Of a stretch of DNA of 64,000 nucleotides, positions 8,079-16,817 are shown piece after piece. Under the pieces are notes generated by a model. The model saw only the letters and a program-made list of their open reading frames with translations. It did not search any database and had not been told where the DNA came from. This DNA is from Natrinema hispanicum (GTDB taxonomy: Archaea; Halobacteriota; Halobacteria; Halobacteriales; Natrialbaceae): assembly GCF_900111485.1 (NCBI RefSeq), contig NZ_FOIC01000004.1, positions 186,001 to 250,000 on the forward strand, read 5' to 3'. Position numbers and translations under genes: made by a program. How positions within the stretch are numbered: position 1 is the stretch's first letter; every line of letters starts with the position of its first letter.

Positions 8079-8999
8079 ATGTCGTATCACGATCCCGGCG
8101 CTGCCGATCCGCTGTCGCTACACGGCGTCGTGCCGCCGACCGTCACCGCGTTCGACGCCGACGAAGCCGTTGACTACGAGGGAACGGCCGCCCACGCCCG
8201 GTTCGTCGTCGACCGCGGCGCTCACGGCGTCTTCCCGCTGGGAACCAACGGCGAATTTCCACTGCTTTCGGGCGACGAGCGCGACCGGGTCGTCGAGGCC
8301 GTCGTCGACGAAGTCGGTGACGAAGTCCCGGTTATCGCCGGCGTCGGCGCGCCGAGTACCTATCGGACCGTCGCCCACGCTGAACACGCCGACTCCGTCG
8401 GCGCGGACGGGATCGTCGTCGTCACGCCGTACTACTATCCGATCGATCACGAAGGTACCCTCGAGCATTACCGCCGCGTCGCTGAAGCCGTCTCCGTGCC
8501 GGTCTACATCTACCACATTCCGAGCAAGACGGGCAACGAACTCTCGCTCGAGACGCTCTCCGAACTCGCAGCGATCGACACCGTCGCGGGTGTCAAAGAC
8601 TCGAGCAAGGACGTGCCATGGCTCGCTCAGGCGATCGACGCCAATCCCGAGCTGACCTTCCTCGCCGGCTCGGATTCACTGGTCTTCACCGGGCTCGAGG
8701 TTGGCTGTTCGGGCGCGGTCAGCGCCGTCGCGAACGTCTTTCCGGAACTCGTCGTCGACTGCTATGAAGCCTACGACGCGGGCGACGAGGGTCGTGCGCG
8801 CGAACGCCAGAGTACGATTTTTCAGGTTCGGGATGCTCTCAAGATCGGCGGCGCGTATATGTCCGGCGTCAAGACTGCGCTCCGGATGCGTGACTTCGAC
8901 GCTGGCCCGTTGCGGAGTCCACTCCGGCTCAAAGACGACGAGTCCGCACGGGAGATGCGCGAGCAACTCCAAGAACTGGACCTCGCGGGGCTAACTTAG
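8079..8999 (+). CDS. DapA/KDG-aldolase family enzyme, probable 2-keto-3-deoxy(6-phospho)gluconate aldolase
   Basis: 306-aa (beta/alpha)8 class I aldolase of the DapA family. Visible landmarks are LGTNGEFPLLSGDER near residue 50, the catalytic tyrosine in YIYHIPSKTGN (about 145-155) and the Schiff-base lysine in VAGVKDSS (about 180). Dihydrodipicolinate synthase, KDG aldolase and N-acetylneuraminate lyase share this fold. Because gdh and gfcR are 2.4 kb away and haloarchaea use an Entner-Doudoroff route, KDG/KDPG aldolase is the best guess; a DapA role is not excluded. ATG 8079 (MSYHDPG) chosen. Confidence 0.65.
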   Translation: MSYHDPGAADPLSLHGVVPPTVTAFDADEAVDYEGTAAHARFVVDRGAHGVFPLGTNGEFPLLSGDERDRVVEAVVDEVGDEVPVIAGVGAPSTYRTVAHAEHADSVGADGIVVVTPYYYPIDHEGTLEHYRRVAEAVSVPVYIYHIPSKTGNELSLETLSELAAIDTVAGVKDSSKDVPWLAQAIDANPELTFLAGSDSLVFTGLEVGCSGAVSAVANVFPELVVDCYEAYDAGDEGRARERQSTIFQVRDALKIGGAYMSGVKTALRMRDFDAGPLRSPLRLKDDESAREMREQLQELDLAGLT

Positions 9000-9047
9000 A
9001 CGGCTGTCGGCGAACAGTATATTCACCTGCCGCCCGTACCGGCATCT

Positions 9048-9587
9048 GTGACTGGGTACGACGCCGTTGTCTACGATCTGGACGGAACGCTCGTCGAGCT
9101 CGACGTCGACTGGGACGCCGTCGCCGTCGACGTTCGCGAGATCTATCACCGTGCGAACATCGAGCCGCCGGGCAACGGGCTCTGGGGAATGCTCGAGGCA
9201 GCCAGCGACGTCGGACTGGCAACGGATGTCGAGTCCGCCATCGCGGCCCACGAACACGACGGGGCACGAACGTCGGCCCGACTCGCCCACGCGGACGAGC
9301 TCCTCGAGCGGGCGCTGCCGGCGGGCGTCTGTTCGCTCAACTGCGAGCAGGCCTGTCGGATCGCACTTGAGGAACACGCCCTCAACCCAGCGGTCGATGC
9401 CGTGGTCGGCCGTGATACCGTCGAGACGTGGAAGCCGGATCCAGAACCGTTGCTCGCGACTGTCCGCCGACTCGACGCCGATCCCGACCGGGCGCTCTTC
9501 GTCGGCGACTCCGCGCGGGACCAGCGGACCGCAGAACGAGCAGGCGTCGACTTCGAGTACGTCGGCGAGGGTCCGTCGGGCGTATGA
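9048..9587 (+). CDS. HAD-superfamily hydrolase (phosphoglycolate-phosphatase type)
   Basis: 179-aa HAD phosphatase starting with GTG at 9048. Motif I is VYDLDGTLVELD (7-18), a small helical cap follows, then the motif III lysine in ETWKPDPEP (about 127-135) and motif IV LFVGDSARDQRTAERAGV. This matches the phosphoglycolate phosphatase/beta-phosphoglucomutase-like subgroup; substrate unknown. It follows the aldolase gene by 48 bp on the same strand and may be cotranscribed. The protein is short because the cap is small, not because it is truncated. Confidence 0.75.
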   Translation: MTGYDAVVYDLDGTLVELDVDWDAVAVDVREIYHRANIEPPGNGLWGMLEAASDVGLATDVESAIAAHEHDGARTSARLAHADELLERALPAGVCSLNCEQACRIALEEHALNPAVDAVVGRDTVETWKPDPEPLLATVRRLDADPDRALFVGDSARDQRTAERAGVDFEYVGEGPSGV

Positions 9588-9612
9588 GAGGCGATTCGAG
9601 TAGTCGGGTTGA

Positions 9613-9846
9613 CTACGCCTGCTTTCGTTTCGCGTAGGCAAACACGATGAGCGACGTGACCAACCAGACGGGGGCTCCGACCCGAATCGCGAACTCGGCG
9701 CGGTCGGTCCACGTCGGAAGGGTTGCGGTCGTCGAGATCGCGGCGACGATCGGCGCGCCGATCAGGATCGTGATAACGAAGGTCGTCTGCATAACCCAGG
9801 CATAGTCGACGCCGTCGGGTGTGGTCGTTTCGACGCGTTCAGGCAC
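9613..9846 (-). CDS. DUF5822-like small membrane protein
   Basis: 77-aa protein with two predicted transmembrane helices: TTFVITILIGAPIVAAIS (about 20-37) and VGAPVWLVTSLIVFAYA (about 55-72), ending in positively charged KRKQA. Resembles the haloarchaeal DUF5822 family; function unknown. I use the GTG at 9846, which gives VPERVETTTPDGVDYAWVMQ, rather than an upstream ATG at 9945 that adds 33 atypical residues and would run through the panB promoter. Confidence 0.65.
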   Translation of the reverse strand: MPERVETTTPDGVDYAWVMQTTFVITILIGAPIVAAISTTATLPTWTDRAEFAIRVGAPVWLVTSLIVFAYAKRKQA

Positions 9847-9950
9847 GCTCGAGTATGGCAACCCGGTCCTCTTAAGCGCCGCGGGTATGGCCGCGAGCGG
9901 CGTCGACGTGAGAACAACGACGTTTAATGACCGGCCACCAACCAATGAGT

Positions 9951-10763
9951 ATGCCTACCGTGCGGGATCTCAAAACGAAGGCGGGCAACGAGCCGATCAC
10001 GATGTTGACGGCCTACGACGCGCCGACGGCGGCGATCATCGACGAGGCCGGCACCGATATCATCCTCGTCGGCGACAGCCTCGGTAATACGAGTCTGGGC
10101 TATGAGACGACGCTGCCGGTCACCGTCGACGACATGGCTCGCCACACCGCCGCGGTCGCGCGTGCGACCGACGATGCACTCGTCGTCGCCGACATGCCCT
10201 TCCTCTCGATCGGCGTCGACGAGTCAGCCAGCGTCGAGAACGCTGGCCGGATGATAAAAGAAGCCGACGCCCATGCAGTCAAACTCGAGTGTGGTCCCCA
10301 CACCGTCGACCTGACCGAGAAGCTGGTCCAGCTTGGCATTCCCGTGATGGCCCACCTCGGGCTGACACCCCAGCACGTCAATCAGTACGGTGGCTATCCG
10401 CGACAGGGGACCGACCAGGAAGCCGCCGAACGCATTCTCGAGCTAGCCGAAGCCCACGCGGACGCCGGTGCGTTCTCACTCGTTTTAGAACACGTCCCTG
10501 CGAACCTCGCGGCCGACGTGACACAGGCACTCGAGACTCCGACGATCGGAATCGGTGCCGGGCCCGACTGCGACGGACAAGTGCTCGTCATCGACGACGT
10601 CGTCGGTCTAAGCGAGTGGTCGCCCTCGTTTTCGAAACAGTTCGGGAACGTCCGCGCGGAGATGGAATCAGCCGTCGACGACTACGTCTCAGCAGTCGAG
10701 TCCGGCGAGTTCCCTGCCGAGGAACACAGTCACGAAGAGGCCGATCTCGAGGAACTCTACTGA
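9951..10763 (+). CDS. panB: 3-methyl-2-oxobutanoate hydroxymethyltransferase
   Basis: Ketopantoate hydroxymethyltransferase, first committed step of pantothenate/CoA synthesis: adds a hydroxymethyl group from methylene-folate to 2-ketoisovalerate. The protein (270 aa) has ITMLTAYDAPTA, the metal-binding ILVGDSLGN, KLECG, MAHLGLTPQHVNQYGGYPRQG and the late TIGIGAGPDCDGQVLVIDD. ATG 9951 (MPTVRDL) is preferred, though ATG 9945 adds only MS; a TTTAAT element (9923-9928) at about -26 suits a leaderless transcript from either. No other CoA genes are adjacent. Confidence 0.93.
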   Translation: MPTVRDLKTKAGNEPITMLTAYDAPTAAIIDEAGTDIILVGDSLGNTSLGYETTLPVTVDDMARHTAAVARATDDALVVADMPFLSIGVDESASVENAGRMIKEADAHAVKLECGPHTVDLTEKLVQLGIPVMAHLGLTPQHVNQYGGYPRQGTDQEAAERILELAEAHADAGAFSLVLEHVPANLAADVTQALETPTIGIGAGPDCDGQVLVIDDVVGLSEWSPSFSKQFGNVRAEMESAVDDYVSAVESGEFPAEEHSHEEADLEELY

Positions 10764-10870
10764 GACTGCTGATCGTTGGCTGCGAGTATACTTGATCGCA
10801 CGGAGCATCTATGTCCGGTCAGCCGCGAATGGATCGCTGGTGGCGCACCTTCGGGCCGGCTCTCAATAAA

Positions 10871-10891
10871 TATGTGATAATATGCCACATA
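10871..10891. promoter_or_regulatory. inverted repeat upstream of the 10968 gene
   Basis: TATGTG (10871-10876) and CACATA (10886-10891) form a perfect 6-bp inverted repeat with a 9-nt A/T-rich spacer, in an A/T-rich patch before the TATA box TTTATATA (10918-10925). Shape and placement fit a dimeric regulator site; the protein is unknown. Confidence 0.4.
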
Positions 10892-10967
10892 GGTATAGTG
10901 TCGATATAGGGCCGGTGTTTATATATTCGGACGGTGGAGGTGCAGCTACAACGCGAGGATCGCACCC

Positions 10968-11162
10968 ATGCACGAGTCACCGATGGGAGTTACGCCTGAA
11001 TCGACCACCGAACACACGTCGCGGCTCCAGCACATCACCGTCGACCAGGACGACGTAGTGGTGTGTACGATGTTCCCACAGAACGTCGATGAGAACGCGG
11101 CCGCGACGCAGTGGATCACCGCCACGGCCGATTCGTTCGCCTCCCTCGAAGAACAGCGGTAG
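10968..11162 (+). CDS. small haloarchaeal protein (DUF7511-like)
   Basis: 64-aa soluble protein. The pattern VVCTMFPQNVDENAAATQWITATADSFASLEEQR resembles a family of short haloarchaeal proteins (DUF7511, from memory) in which a central beta-strand with Cys is followed by WITA...SF.SLE..R. Function unknown. TTTATATA at 10918-10925 and a GAGG about 10 nt before the ATG suggest a short leader rather than a leaderless mRNA. A palindrome lies upstream at 10871-10891. Confidence 0.6.
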   Translation: MHESPMGVTPESTTEHTSRLQHITVDQDDVVVCTMFPQNVDENAAATQWITATADSFASLEEQR

Positions 11163-11245
11163 TCCACGGAACAGGCGACGTCTCCGACGGTCATCTCCGG
11201 CACGTGTCCCACGTCGCTCGCCCGCCGTGTGCTGTCCGGCCGGCC

Positions 11246-12022
11246 CTACTCGAGAGTCGCAGTCAGGAACTCGTCGATGGTCTCGTTGAACGCCGCCGGC
11301 CGTTCGATCATCGCCAAGTGTGCCGCGTCGTCGATCTCGGCGAGTTCGCCCCCGTCGATTTCGTCGGCGAGGTACTCGTGGAACCATGGCGGTGTCAACT
11401 GGTCGTACTCACCGTACACGGCGAGCGATGGGGTGTCAATCTCGTCGAGTCGCCCGCGAACGTCGAACTCGTGGCTCGTGAGGAAGTCCCGGTTTGTAAT
11501 CTCTTGTCCGGTGTCGTACATCTGCTCTACCGATCGCTCGGGCAGGTTCGGGTCGGGATCGTGAAAGAGTCGATCCGGGCCGTGGAGGAATTCGACGGCC
11601 CGTTCGAAGTCGGATTTCAGCCATGTCAGCAGGTCATCGAGAACGCCGAGACGAGCCCCCGTCCCTGTCAACACGGTCGCCGCAGGATCGAACTCACGCT
11701 CGAGTAAGATATGTAAGACGATCGCACCGCCGAGCGAGTTTCCGACGAGGACCGACGCATCGGTATCATCGACGACGGCCAAGACGTCGTCGGCGTATGC
11801 AGACAGTGCTGTATAGCCGGAGCTCGCATCGACATCGTCCGAGTCACCGTGGCCGCTTAGATCGAGCGTGACGATCGGATAGCGATCGGCGAGTGCGTGC
11901 TGGCCGTTCCAGACCGCGTGTGACCCCCCGCTCCCGTGAACGAAACAAAGAGGCGGTCCGTCACCGCCCCGGTCGACGACCTCGTACGCCGTCTCCCGAC
12001 CGTTGTGTAATACCGTTTCCAT
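11246..12022 (-). CDS. alpha/beta-hydrolase
   Basis: 258-aa alpha/beta-hydrolase. The oxyanion-hole motif is FVHGSGGSHAVW (about 24-35), the nucleophile elbow VGNSLGG (about 93-99, Ser in GNSLG), the acid Asp in YGEYDQLTPP (about 200) and the catalytic His in DDAAHLAMIERP (about 230), so the triad is complete. Substrate unknown; the family includes esterases, haloperoxidase-like and C-C hydrolases. ATG 12022 (METVLHNGRE) chosen over an upstream frame start at 12064. Monocistronic as far as can be seen. Confidence 0.82.
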   Translation of the reverse strand: METVLHNGRETAYEVVDRGGDGPPLCFVHGSGGSHAVWNGQHALADRYPIVTLDLSGHGDSDDVDASSGYTALSAYADDVLAVVDDTDASVLVGNSLGGAIVLHILLEREFDPAATVLTGTGARLGVLDDLLTWLKSDFERAVEFLHGPDRLFHDPDPNLPERSVEQMYDTGQEITNRDFLTSHEFDVRGRLDEIDTPSLAVYGEYDQLTPPWFHEYLADEIDGGELAEIDDAAHLAMIERPAAFNETIDEFLTATLE

Positions 12023-12246
12023 ACGCGACGAAACGTGCGGAACGGGTATAAAGACTCGAGCCACCGCTCACTGGAGTTCGCCAGCAATGACGTTTTGTCT
12101 CACCAACAACTATGTCGATGCGACTGGAACCGCCTCATCGTGCTGTGAACCACAAACAGAGATCTCTTCGGGCGGTTCGCTCCCGTCTTGCGATTGTCGC
12201 CGAAATACTTATATGTCGCTAGAGCTTACCTTGGGTTAGTTGAAGC

Positions 12247-12495
12247 ATGAATCTCGAACAATTCACCCGCGAAGAGGGGCAGTTAGCCCGTCGGTACGAG
12301 TACGACGATGCCACGGTGATGGCCGTCGACTTCGGTACCGAGGCGACTGAGGCTTCGGTCGACGTCGTCGACGATACCGTCATCATCGTCATCGCTGACG
12401 ACCAGTACGAGATCGATCTCCCCGAGACCGTGGAACGCGCACACACGTTTATCAAAAACGGCGTGCTCACTGTCAAACTGGAGGACGAACGATGA
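12247..12495 (+). CDS. Hsp20-like small protein (DUF7127 type) coupled to Cdc48
   Basis: 82-aa acidic protein whose strand pattern ([43 protein letters not shown]) looks like the core of an alpha-crystallin/Hsp20 domain, including a final NGVLTVKL, which is typical of small heat-shock proteins. The N-terminal arm is short and the C-terminal IXI tail is missing. It overlaps the cdc48 start by ATGA (12492-12495), implying translational coupling and perhaps a chaperone or adaptor role for the ATPase. A TATA-like ATACTTATATG lies at 12205-12215. Confidence 0.7.
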   Translation: MNLEQFTREEGQLARRYEYDDATVMAVDFGTEATEASVDVVDDTVIIVIADDQYEIDLPETVERAHTFIKNGVLTVKLEDER

Positions 12496-14753
12496 AACTC
12501 ACCGTCAAACCACTCAAACAGAAAGACGCGGGCCGTGGACTGGCCGCGATCGACCGCGTCTCGATGAACGAACTCGGCCTCGAGAACGGCGATTATATCG
12601 TCATCTCGGGCAACGGTGACGGACAGGCCGTCGCGCGCGTCTGGCCCGGCTATCCCGAGGACGAGGGACGCGGAATCGTCCGGATCGACGGCCGTCTCCG
12701 ACAGGAGGCCGACGTCGGGATCGACGACACCGTCAGCATCGAGCCCGCCGACGTCAAGCCCGCCAAGTCCGTCACCGTCGCGCTCCCACAGAATCTCCGC
12801 ATTCGAGGAGACATCGGTCCACTCGTCCGTGACAAGCTAAGCGGCCAGGCCGTCACTGAGGGACAGACGGTACCGTTCTCGCTGTCGTTCGGCCCGATGG
12901 CCAGTTCCGGCCAGTCGGTGCCGCTGAAGATCGCGGGTACCTCGCCGTCGGGCACCGTCGTCATCACGGACTCGACGAGCATCGAGATCTCCGAGACGCC
13001 GGCCGAACAGGTCAGCGCCGGCGGCGGTCCGTCGGCCGAAGGCGTCCCGAACGTCACTTACGAGGACATCGGCGGCTTGGACGAGGAACTCGATCAGGTC
13101 CGCGAGATGATCGAGCTGCCGATGCGCCACCCCGAGCTGTTCCAGCAGCTCGGCATCGAGCCACCGAAAGGCGTCCTCCTGCACGGCCCGCCGGGCACCG
13201 GGAAGACCCTGATGGCGAAAGCCGTCGCCAACGAGATCGACGCCCACTTCGAGACGATCTCTGGGCCGGAGATCATGTCGAAGTACTACGGCGAGTCCGA
13301 AGAGCAGCTGCGCGAGGTCTTCGAGGAGGCAGAAGAGAACGCCCCCGCGATCATCTTCATCGACGAGCTCGACTCGATCGCCGCCAAGCGCGAAGAGGCA
13401 GGCGGTGACGTCGAACGCCGCGTCGTCGCCCAGCTGCTCAGCCTGATGGACGGCCTCGAGGAACGGGGCCGCGTCACCGTCATCGGCGCGACCAACCGCG
13501 TCGACGCACTCGACCCCGCGCTCCGCCGTGGCGGGCGCTTCGACCGCGAAATCGAGATCGGCGTCCCGGACAAGGAGGGCCGCAAGGAGATTCTGCAGGT
13601 CCACACCCGCGGGATGCCCCTCTCGGAGTCGATCGACTTAGAGCACTACGCCGAGAACACCCACGGCTTCGTGGGTGCCGACCTCGAGAGTCTGGCCCGC
13701 GAAAGCGCGATGAACGCGCTCCGTCGAATCCGGCCCGAACTCGACCTCGAGAGCGAAGAAATCGACGCCGATGTCCTCGAGTCACTGAAAGTGACCGAGG
13801 CCGACGTCAAAGAGGCGCTCAAAGGGATCCAGCCCTCGGCGCTGCGCGAGGTCTTCGTCGAAGTCCCCGACGTCACCTGGAACGACGTCGGTGGGCTCGG
13901 GGACACCAAAGAGCGCCTGCGCGAGACGATCCAGTGGCCGCTCGACTACCCCGAAGTCTTCGAGCAGATGGACATGCAGGCCGCCAAGGGCGTCCTCATG
14001 TACGGCCCGCCGGGCACCGGGAAGACCCTGCTCGCAAAGGCCGTCGCCAACGAGGCCCAGTCGAACTTCATCTCGATCAAGGGTCCCGAACTGCTCAACA
14101 AGTACGTCGGTGAGTCCGAAAAGGGCGTCCGCGAAGTCTTCGAGAAGGCGCGGTCGAACGCCCCGACCGTGATCTTCTTCGACGAGATCGACTCGATCGC
14201 GGGCGAACGCGGCCAGCGCCAGGGTGACTCCGGCGTCGGCGAACGCGTCGTCTCCCAGCTGCTGACCGAACTCGACGGGCTCGAGGAACTCGAGGACGTC
14301 GTCGTCATCGCGACGACCAACCGACCCGACCTGATCGACAGCGCCCTGCTCCGGCCCGGCCGACTCGACCGTCACGTCCACGTGCCGGTTCCCGACGAGG
14401 ATGGCCGCAAGAAGATTTTCGAGGTTCACACCCGCGGCAAACCGCTGGCCGACGCGGTCGACCTCGAGTGGCTCGCCAGTGAGACGGAGGGCTACGTCGG
14501 TGCCGACATCGAAGCAGTCTGCCGTGAGGCATCGATGGCCGCCAGCCGCGAGTTCATCAACTCGGTCGACCCCGACGAGATGGACGACACGATCAGCAAC
14601 GTCCGTGTCGGCAAAGAACACTTCGAGCACGCACTCGAGGAAGTCAACCCGAGCGTGAGCCCCGAGACGCGCGAGCGCTACGAGGAACTCGAAGAGGAGT
14701 TCCAGCAGGCCGAACCGACCCAGGACGAACAGCTCGGTCGAACCTTCCAGTAA
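12492..14753 (+). CDS. cdc48: Cdc48/VAT-type AAA ATPase
   Basis: 753-aa hexameric unfoldase of the Cdc48/p97 family. It has an N domain (1-190, double-psi barrel plus Nc), D1 with Walker A GPPGTGKT (about 230) and Walker [11 protein letters not shown], and D2 with Walker A GPPGTGKT (about 505) and Walker [12 protein letters not shown]; arginine fingers and sensor NR motifs ([38 protein letters not shown]) are intact. It extracts and unfolds proteins, presumably feeding the proteasome. The tail is acidic, without the eukaryotic adaptor motif. A T-run at 14794-14798 is a possible terminator. Confidence 0.96.
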   Translation: MKLTVKPLKQKDAGRGLAAIDRVSMNELGLENGDYIVISGNGDGQAVARVWPGYPEDEGRGIVRIDGRLRQEADVGIDDTVSIEPADVKPAKSVTVALPQNLRIRGDIGPLVRDKLSGQAVTEGQTVPFSLSFGPMASSGQSVPLKIAGTSPSGTVVITDSTSIEISETPAEQVSAGGGPSAEGVPNVTYEDIGGLDEELDQVREMIELPMRHPELFQQLGIEPPKGVLLHGPPGTGKTLMAKAVANEIDAHFETISGPEIMSKYYGESEEQLREVFEEAEENAPAIIFIDELDSIAAKREEAGGDVERRVVAQLLSLMDGLEERGRVTVIGATNRVDALDPALRRGGRFDREIEIGVPDKEGRKEILQVHTRGMPLSESIDLEHYAENTHGFVGADLESLARESAMNALRRIRPELDLESEEIDADVLESLKVTEADVKEALKGIQPSALREVFVEVPDVTWNDVGGLGDTKERLRETIQWPLDYPEVFEQMDMQAAKGVLMYGPPGTGKTLLAKAVANEAQSNFISIKGPELLNKYVGESEKGVREVFEKARSNAPTVIFFDEIDSIAGERGQRQGDSGVGERVVSQLLTELDGLEELEDVVVIATTNRPDLIDSALLRPGRLDRHVHVPVPDEDGRKKIFEVHTRGKPLADAVDLEWLASETEGYVGADIEAVCREASMAASREFINSVDPDEMDDTISNVRVGKEHFEHALEEVNPSVSPETRERYEELEEEFQQAEPTQDEQLGRTFQ

Positions 14754-14793
14754 GGTCGACCGCTGCGTCCCGCAGTTCTCGCGTCCCGCCCGA

Positions 14794-14798
14794 TTTTT
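14794..14798 (+). terminator. T-run after cdc48
   Basis: CGATTTTTGG about 40 nt after the cdc48 stop. Archaeal termination often needs only a run of T on the coding strand; no hairpin is required. Weak evidence because it is a single short run. Confidence 0.4.
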
Positions 14799-14901
14799 GG
14801 CCCGCCGATCGAGCGCTACTGCGATCGTTCTCGGTGGCTGTATGTTCAGGATGGAGAGCTAGCGCTCTCGACCGGCCGGACAACACGGTATACGGGACAC
14901 A

Positions 14902-14924
14902 TGACCCGCTACGACAGCGGGTCA
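14902..14924 (-). terminator. 9-bp hairpin spanning the mscS-like stop codon
   Basis: TGACCCGCT (14902-14910) and AGCGGGTCA (14916-14924) form a perfect 9-bp inverted repeat with a 5-nt loop. The right arm includes the stop codon of the channel gene (14922-14924). It could stabilise or end that mRNA, or mark the end of the convergent cdc48 transcript. Confidence 0.5.
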
Positions 14925-16121
14925 CTCGCGGTCTGAATACGCGAGTTCGGTGTCGCCGTCCTCAGCGTCGGGAATCCGGAAGCCGCCTTCAGCACGGGTT
15001 CCCACTGTCCGCTGTGGGTACGGGATGTCGATCTCCTCTCGGTCGAAGGAAGCTTTGAGTGCGTGGACGGCAGCCTGGATCGTCGTCCACTTCTTGTGCA
15101 CGTTCGGCTGTTCGATCCAGAACCGACACTCGAGTGTGATCGCAGAATCGTCGAACGACGTCGGAATGACCTGTGGTTTCGGGGCAGGCGACACATCGTC
15201 GATCCCTTCGAGCGCCTCGCGTGCGACGGCTTCGGCGTGTTCGAGATCGGTCTCGTAGTCGACACCGACCTCGAGTCGGAGTCGCAACCGGTTTCGTTTC
15301 GTCCGGTTGACAACCGTGGCGCTCGATACCTTATCGTTCGGCAATACGATGATTTCGCCGTCGAAGCTTCGGATTCGGGTGTTGGTGATCGTAATGTCGA
15401 CGACGAGTCCCTCATGGTCGCCGACCTGGACCCAGTCACCGATCTCGAACGGCCGAGAGAACATCAGGACGAAGCCGGCGATCAGCGACCCCAACGTCTG
15501 TTGGGCTGCCATCCCCATGACGATGCCGAGGAATCCCGCCCCGACGAGCAAGCCGCCGAGATTGATCTGCCACAACGACAGTGCCGCTAGTCCGACCGCG
15601 ATAAAGATCGTTACCTGTAGCACGCGGAAGACGACTCCCTCCTGATGGGCGGTCACATAGTTCGCATTGGCGAGCCAGTCGTCCAGTTGCTGTTCGAGAT
15701 ACCGCGTCCCGATGACCGCACCAGCGAGGAGCGAAACCGTCAGCACGACCCGGAGGGCGACTGGGACAGCCGTTGTGAGCACTGAGAGCACGAGGACTGC
15801 AAGCGATCCGTACCCCCAGATAATGAGTAACACCAGTCCCGTGGCGAGCAACACCGTCGCTTGTAGCGATCGGATCACTGCCCGCATCGGAAACGGAATA
15901 TCCGACAGTCCATCGACGACCTCGAGAACCGAGCCCACATCGCTCTCCTCGAGTCGGTCACCAGCGAACGTCACGAACCGCCGGACGAGTGCCGGTGCGA
16001 TCACAAACCCACTAAGGATAGCCATGACGAGAACTGCGATCGTCGATGCCAGCCGTGCCTCTGTCGTCGTAATTGACTCGAGTGGTGTTAAAATCGGTTC
16101 AGTGTACTCGGTGATGGACAC
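14922..16121 (-). CDS. MscS-family mechanosensitive channel
   Basis: 399-aa membrane protein starting with GTG 16121. Four or five transmembrane helices fill residues 25-180; the pore-lining region (about 185-215) is followed by the MscS beta domain: GAGFLGIVMGMAAQQTLGSLIAGFVLMFSRPFEIGDWVQVG is the family signature, then VVDITITNTRIRSFDGEIIVLPNDKVSSATVVN. The channel releases solutes on hypo-osmotic shock, relevant in a halophile. The upstream region (16122-16303) is A/T-rich and holds an 8-bp inverted repeat. Confidence 0.9.
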   Translation of the reverse strand: MSITEYTEPILTPLESITTTEARLASTIAVLVMAILSGFVIAPALVRRFVTFAGDRLEESDVGSVLEVVDGLSDIPFPMRAVIRSLQATVLLATGLVLLIIWGYGSLAVLVLSVLTTAVPVALRVVLTVSLLAGAVIGTRYLEQQLDDWLANANYVTAHQEGVVFRVLQVTIFIAVGLAALSLWQINLGGLLVGAGFLGIVMGMAAQQTLGSLIAGFVLMFSRPFEIGDWVQVGDHEGLVVDITITNTRIRSFDGEIIVLPNDKVSSATVVNRTKRNRLRLRLEVGVDYETDLEHAEAVAREALEGIDDVSPAPKPQVIPTSFDDSAITLECRFWIEQPNVHKKWTTIQAAVHALKASFDREEIDIPYPQRTVGTRAEGGFRIPDAEDGDTELAYSDRE

Positions 16122-16230
16122 GGGTGGGTCAAGAACAGTCGGTCACGTGGAAGAACGTATTGATCGATTATGAATTCATCAAATGAAAAGATAATCTTAG
16201 GCGAGTAGATAACAACCGATCACAAACTGA

Positions 16231-16270
16231 TGCGATCATGGCCACAGAACGCGATGCACACCTGATCGCA
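16231..16270. repeat. 8-bp inverted repeat between mscS-like gene and bcp
   Basis: TGCGATCA (16231-16238) and TGATCGCA (16263-16270) are perfect complements with a 24-nt spacer. The repeat lies about 110 nt upstream of the mscS-like gene and just past the 3' end of bcp, both on the minus strand. It may be an operator or a 3' hairpin of bcp. Confidence 0.4.
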
Positions 16271-16303
16271 CGACATGACAGCAGGTGTGAACCGGATACG
16301 CGC

Positions 16304-16777
16304 TCAGTGTGCGATGTCGACCGGCTCGAGTGCCGCTAGTACCTCGTCTGCATGGCCCTCGGGCGAGACGTCCTCGTAAACGGCCTCGATGTGGCCGTCG
16401 GGACCGACGACGTAGGTGTTGCGGAAGACGCCATCGAAGGTCTTGCCGAACAGTCGTTTCTCGCCGTAGGACTCGTACAGCGTCGCGACTTCGCCGAACT
16501 CGTCTGAGAGGAGATCGAACTCGAGGTCGTAGTCGGCCGCGAAATCGGCGAGATCGTCGACGGGATCATCACTGATGCCGACAACGGCAGCGTCGCGGGC
16601 TGCAAACGTCGAGAGCACGTCGTTGAACTCGCAGGCCTCGGTGGTACACCCGTCCGTATTGGCGCGGGGATAGAAGTAGACGACGAGCCGTTGTCCCTCG
16701 AAGTCCGAGTAGCTGACCGTCTCGCCGTGTTGGTTTGGCAGTTCGAACGGTGGTGCCTCGTCACCGATATCAAGCAT
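16304..16777 (-). CDS. bcp: peroxiredoxin, Bcp/PrxQ type
   Basis: 157-aa thiol peroxidase of the AhpC/TSA superfamily. The active-site segment YFYPRANTDGCTTEACEFND (about 38-57) has the peroxidatic Cys and, five residues later, the resolving Cys of the atypical two-Cys PrxQ form. Reduces H2O2 and organic peroxides using thioredoxin-like donors. ATG 16777 has GGAGG almost touching it. Upstream, at 16818-16895, is a two-copy tandem repeat that may be a regulatory site for oxidative-stress control. Confidence 0.93.
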   Translation of the reverse strand: MLDIGDEAPPFELPNQHGETVSYSDFEGQRLVVYFYPRANTDGCTTEACEFNDVLSTFAARDAAVVGISDDPVDDLADFAADYDLEFDLLSDEFGEVATLYESYGEKRLFGKTFDGVFRNTYVVGPDGHIEAVYEDVSPEGHADEVLAALEPVDIAH

Positions 16778-16817
16778 GCCTCCGGGTTAGCGACAGCGAT
16801 TGTATGCGTTATGGTTC

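Noticed and set aside
12837-14630. Long antisense frames inside cdc48 (12837-13604 and 13782-14630, minus strand)
   Set aside because: High GC and codon bias leave antisense frames open; the plus-strand protein is a complete AAA ATPase and the antisense peptides have no fold-like pattern.
16221-16266. Box C/D sRNA in the gap between the channel gene and bcp
   Set aside because: A CTGATGC and a later CTGA resemble boxes, but box C is incomplete and there is no terminal stem or C'/D' pair.
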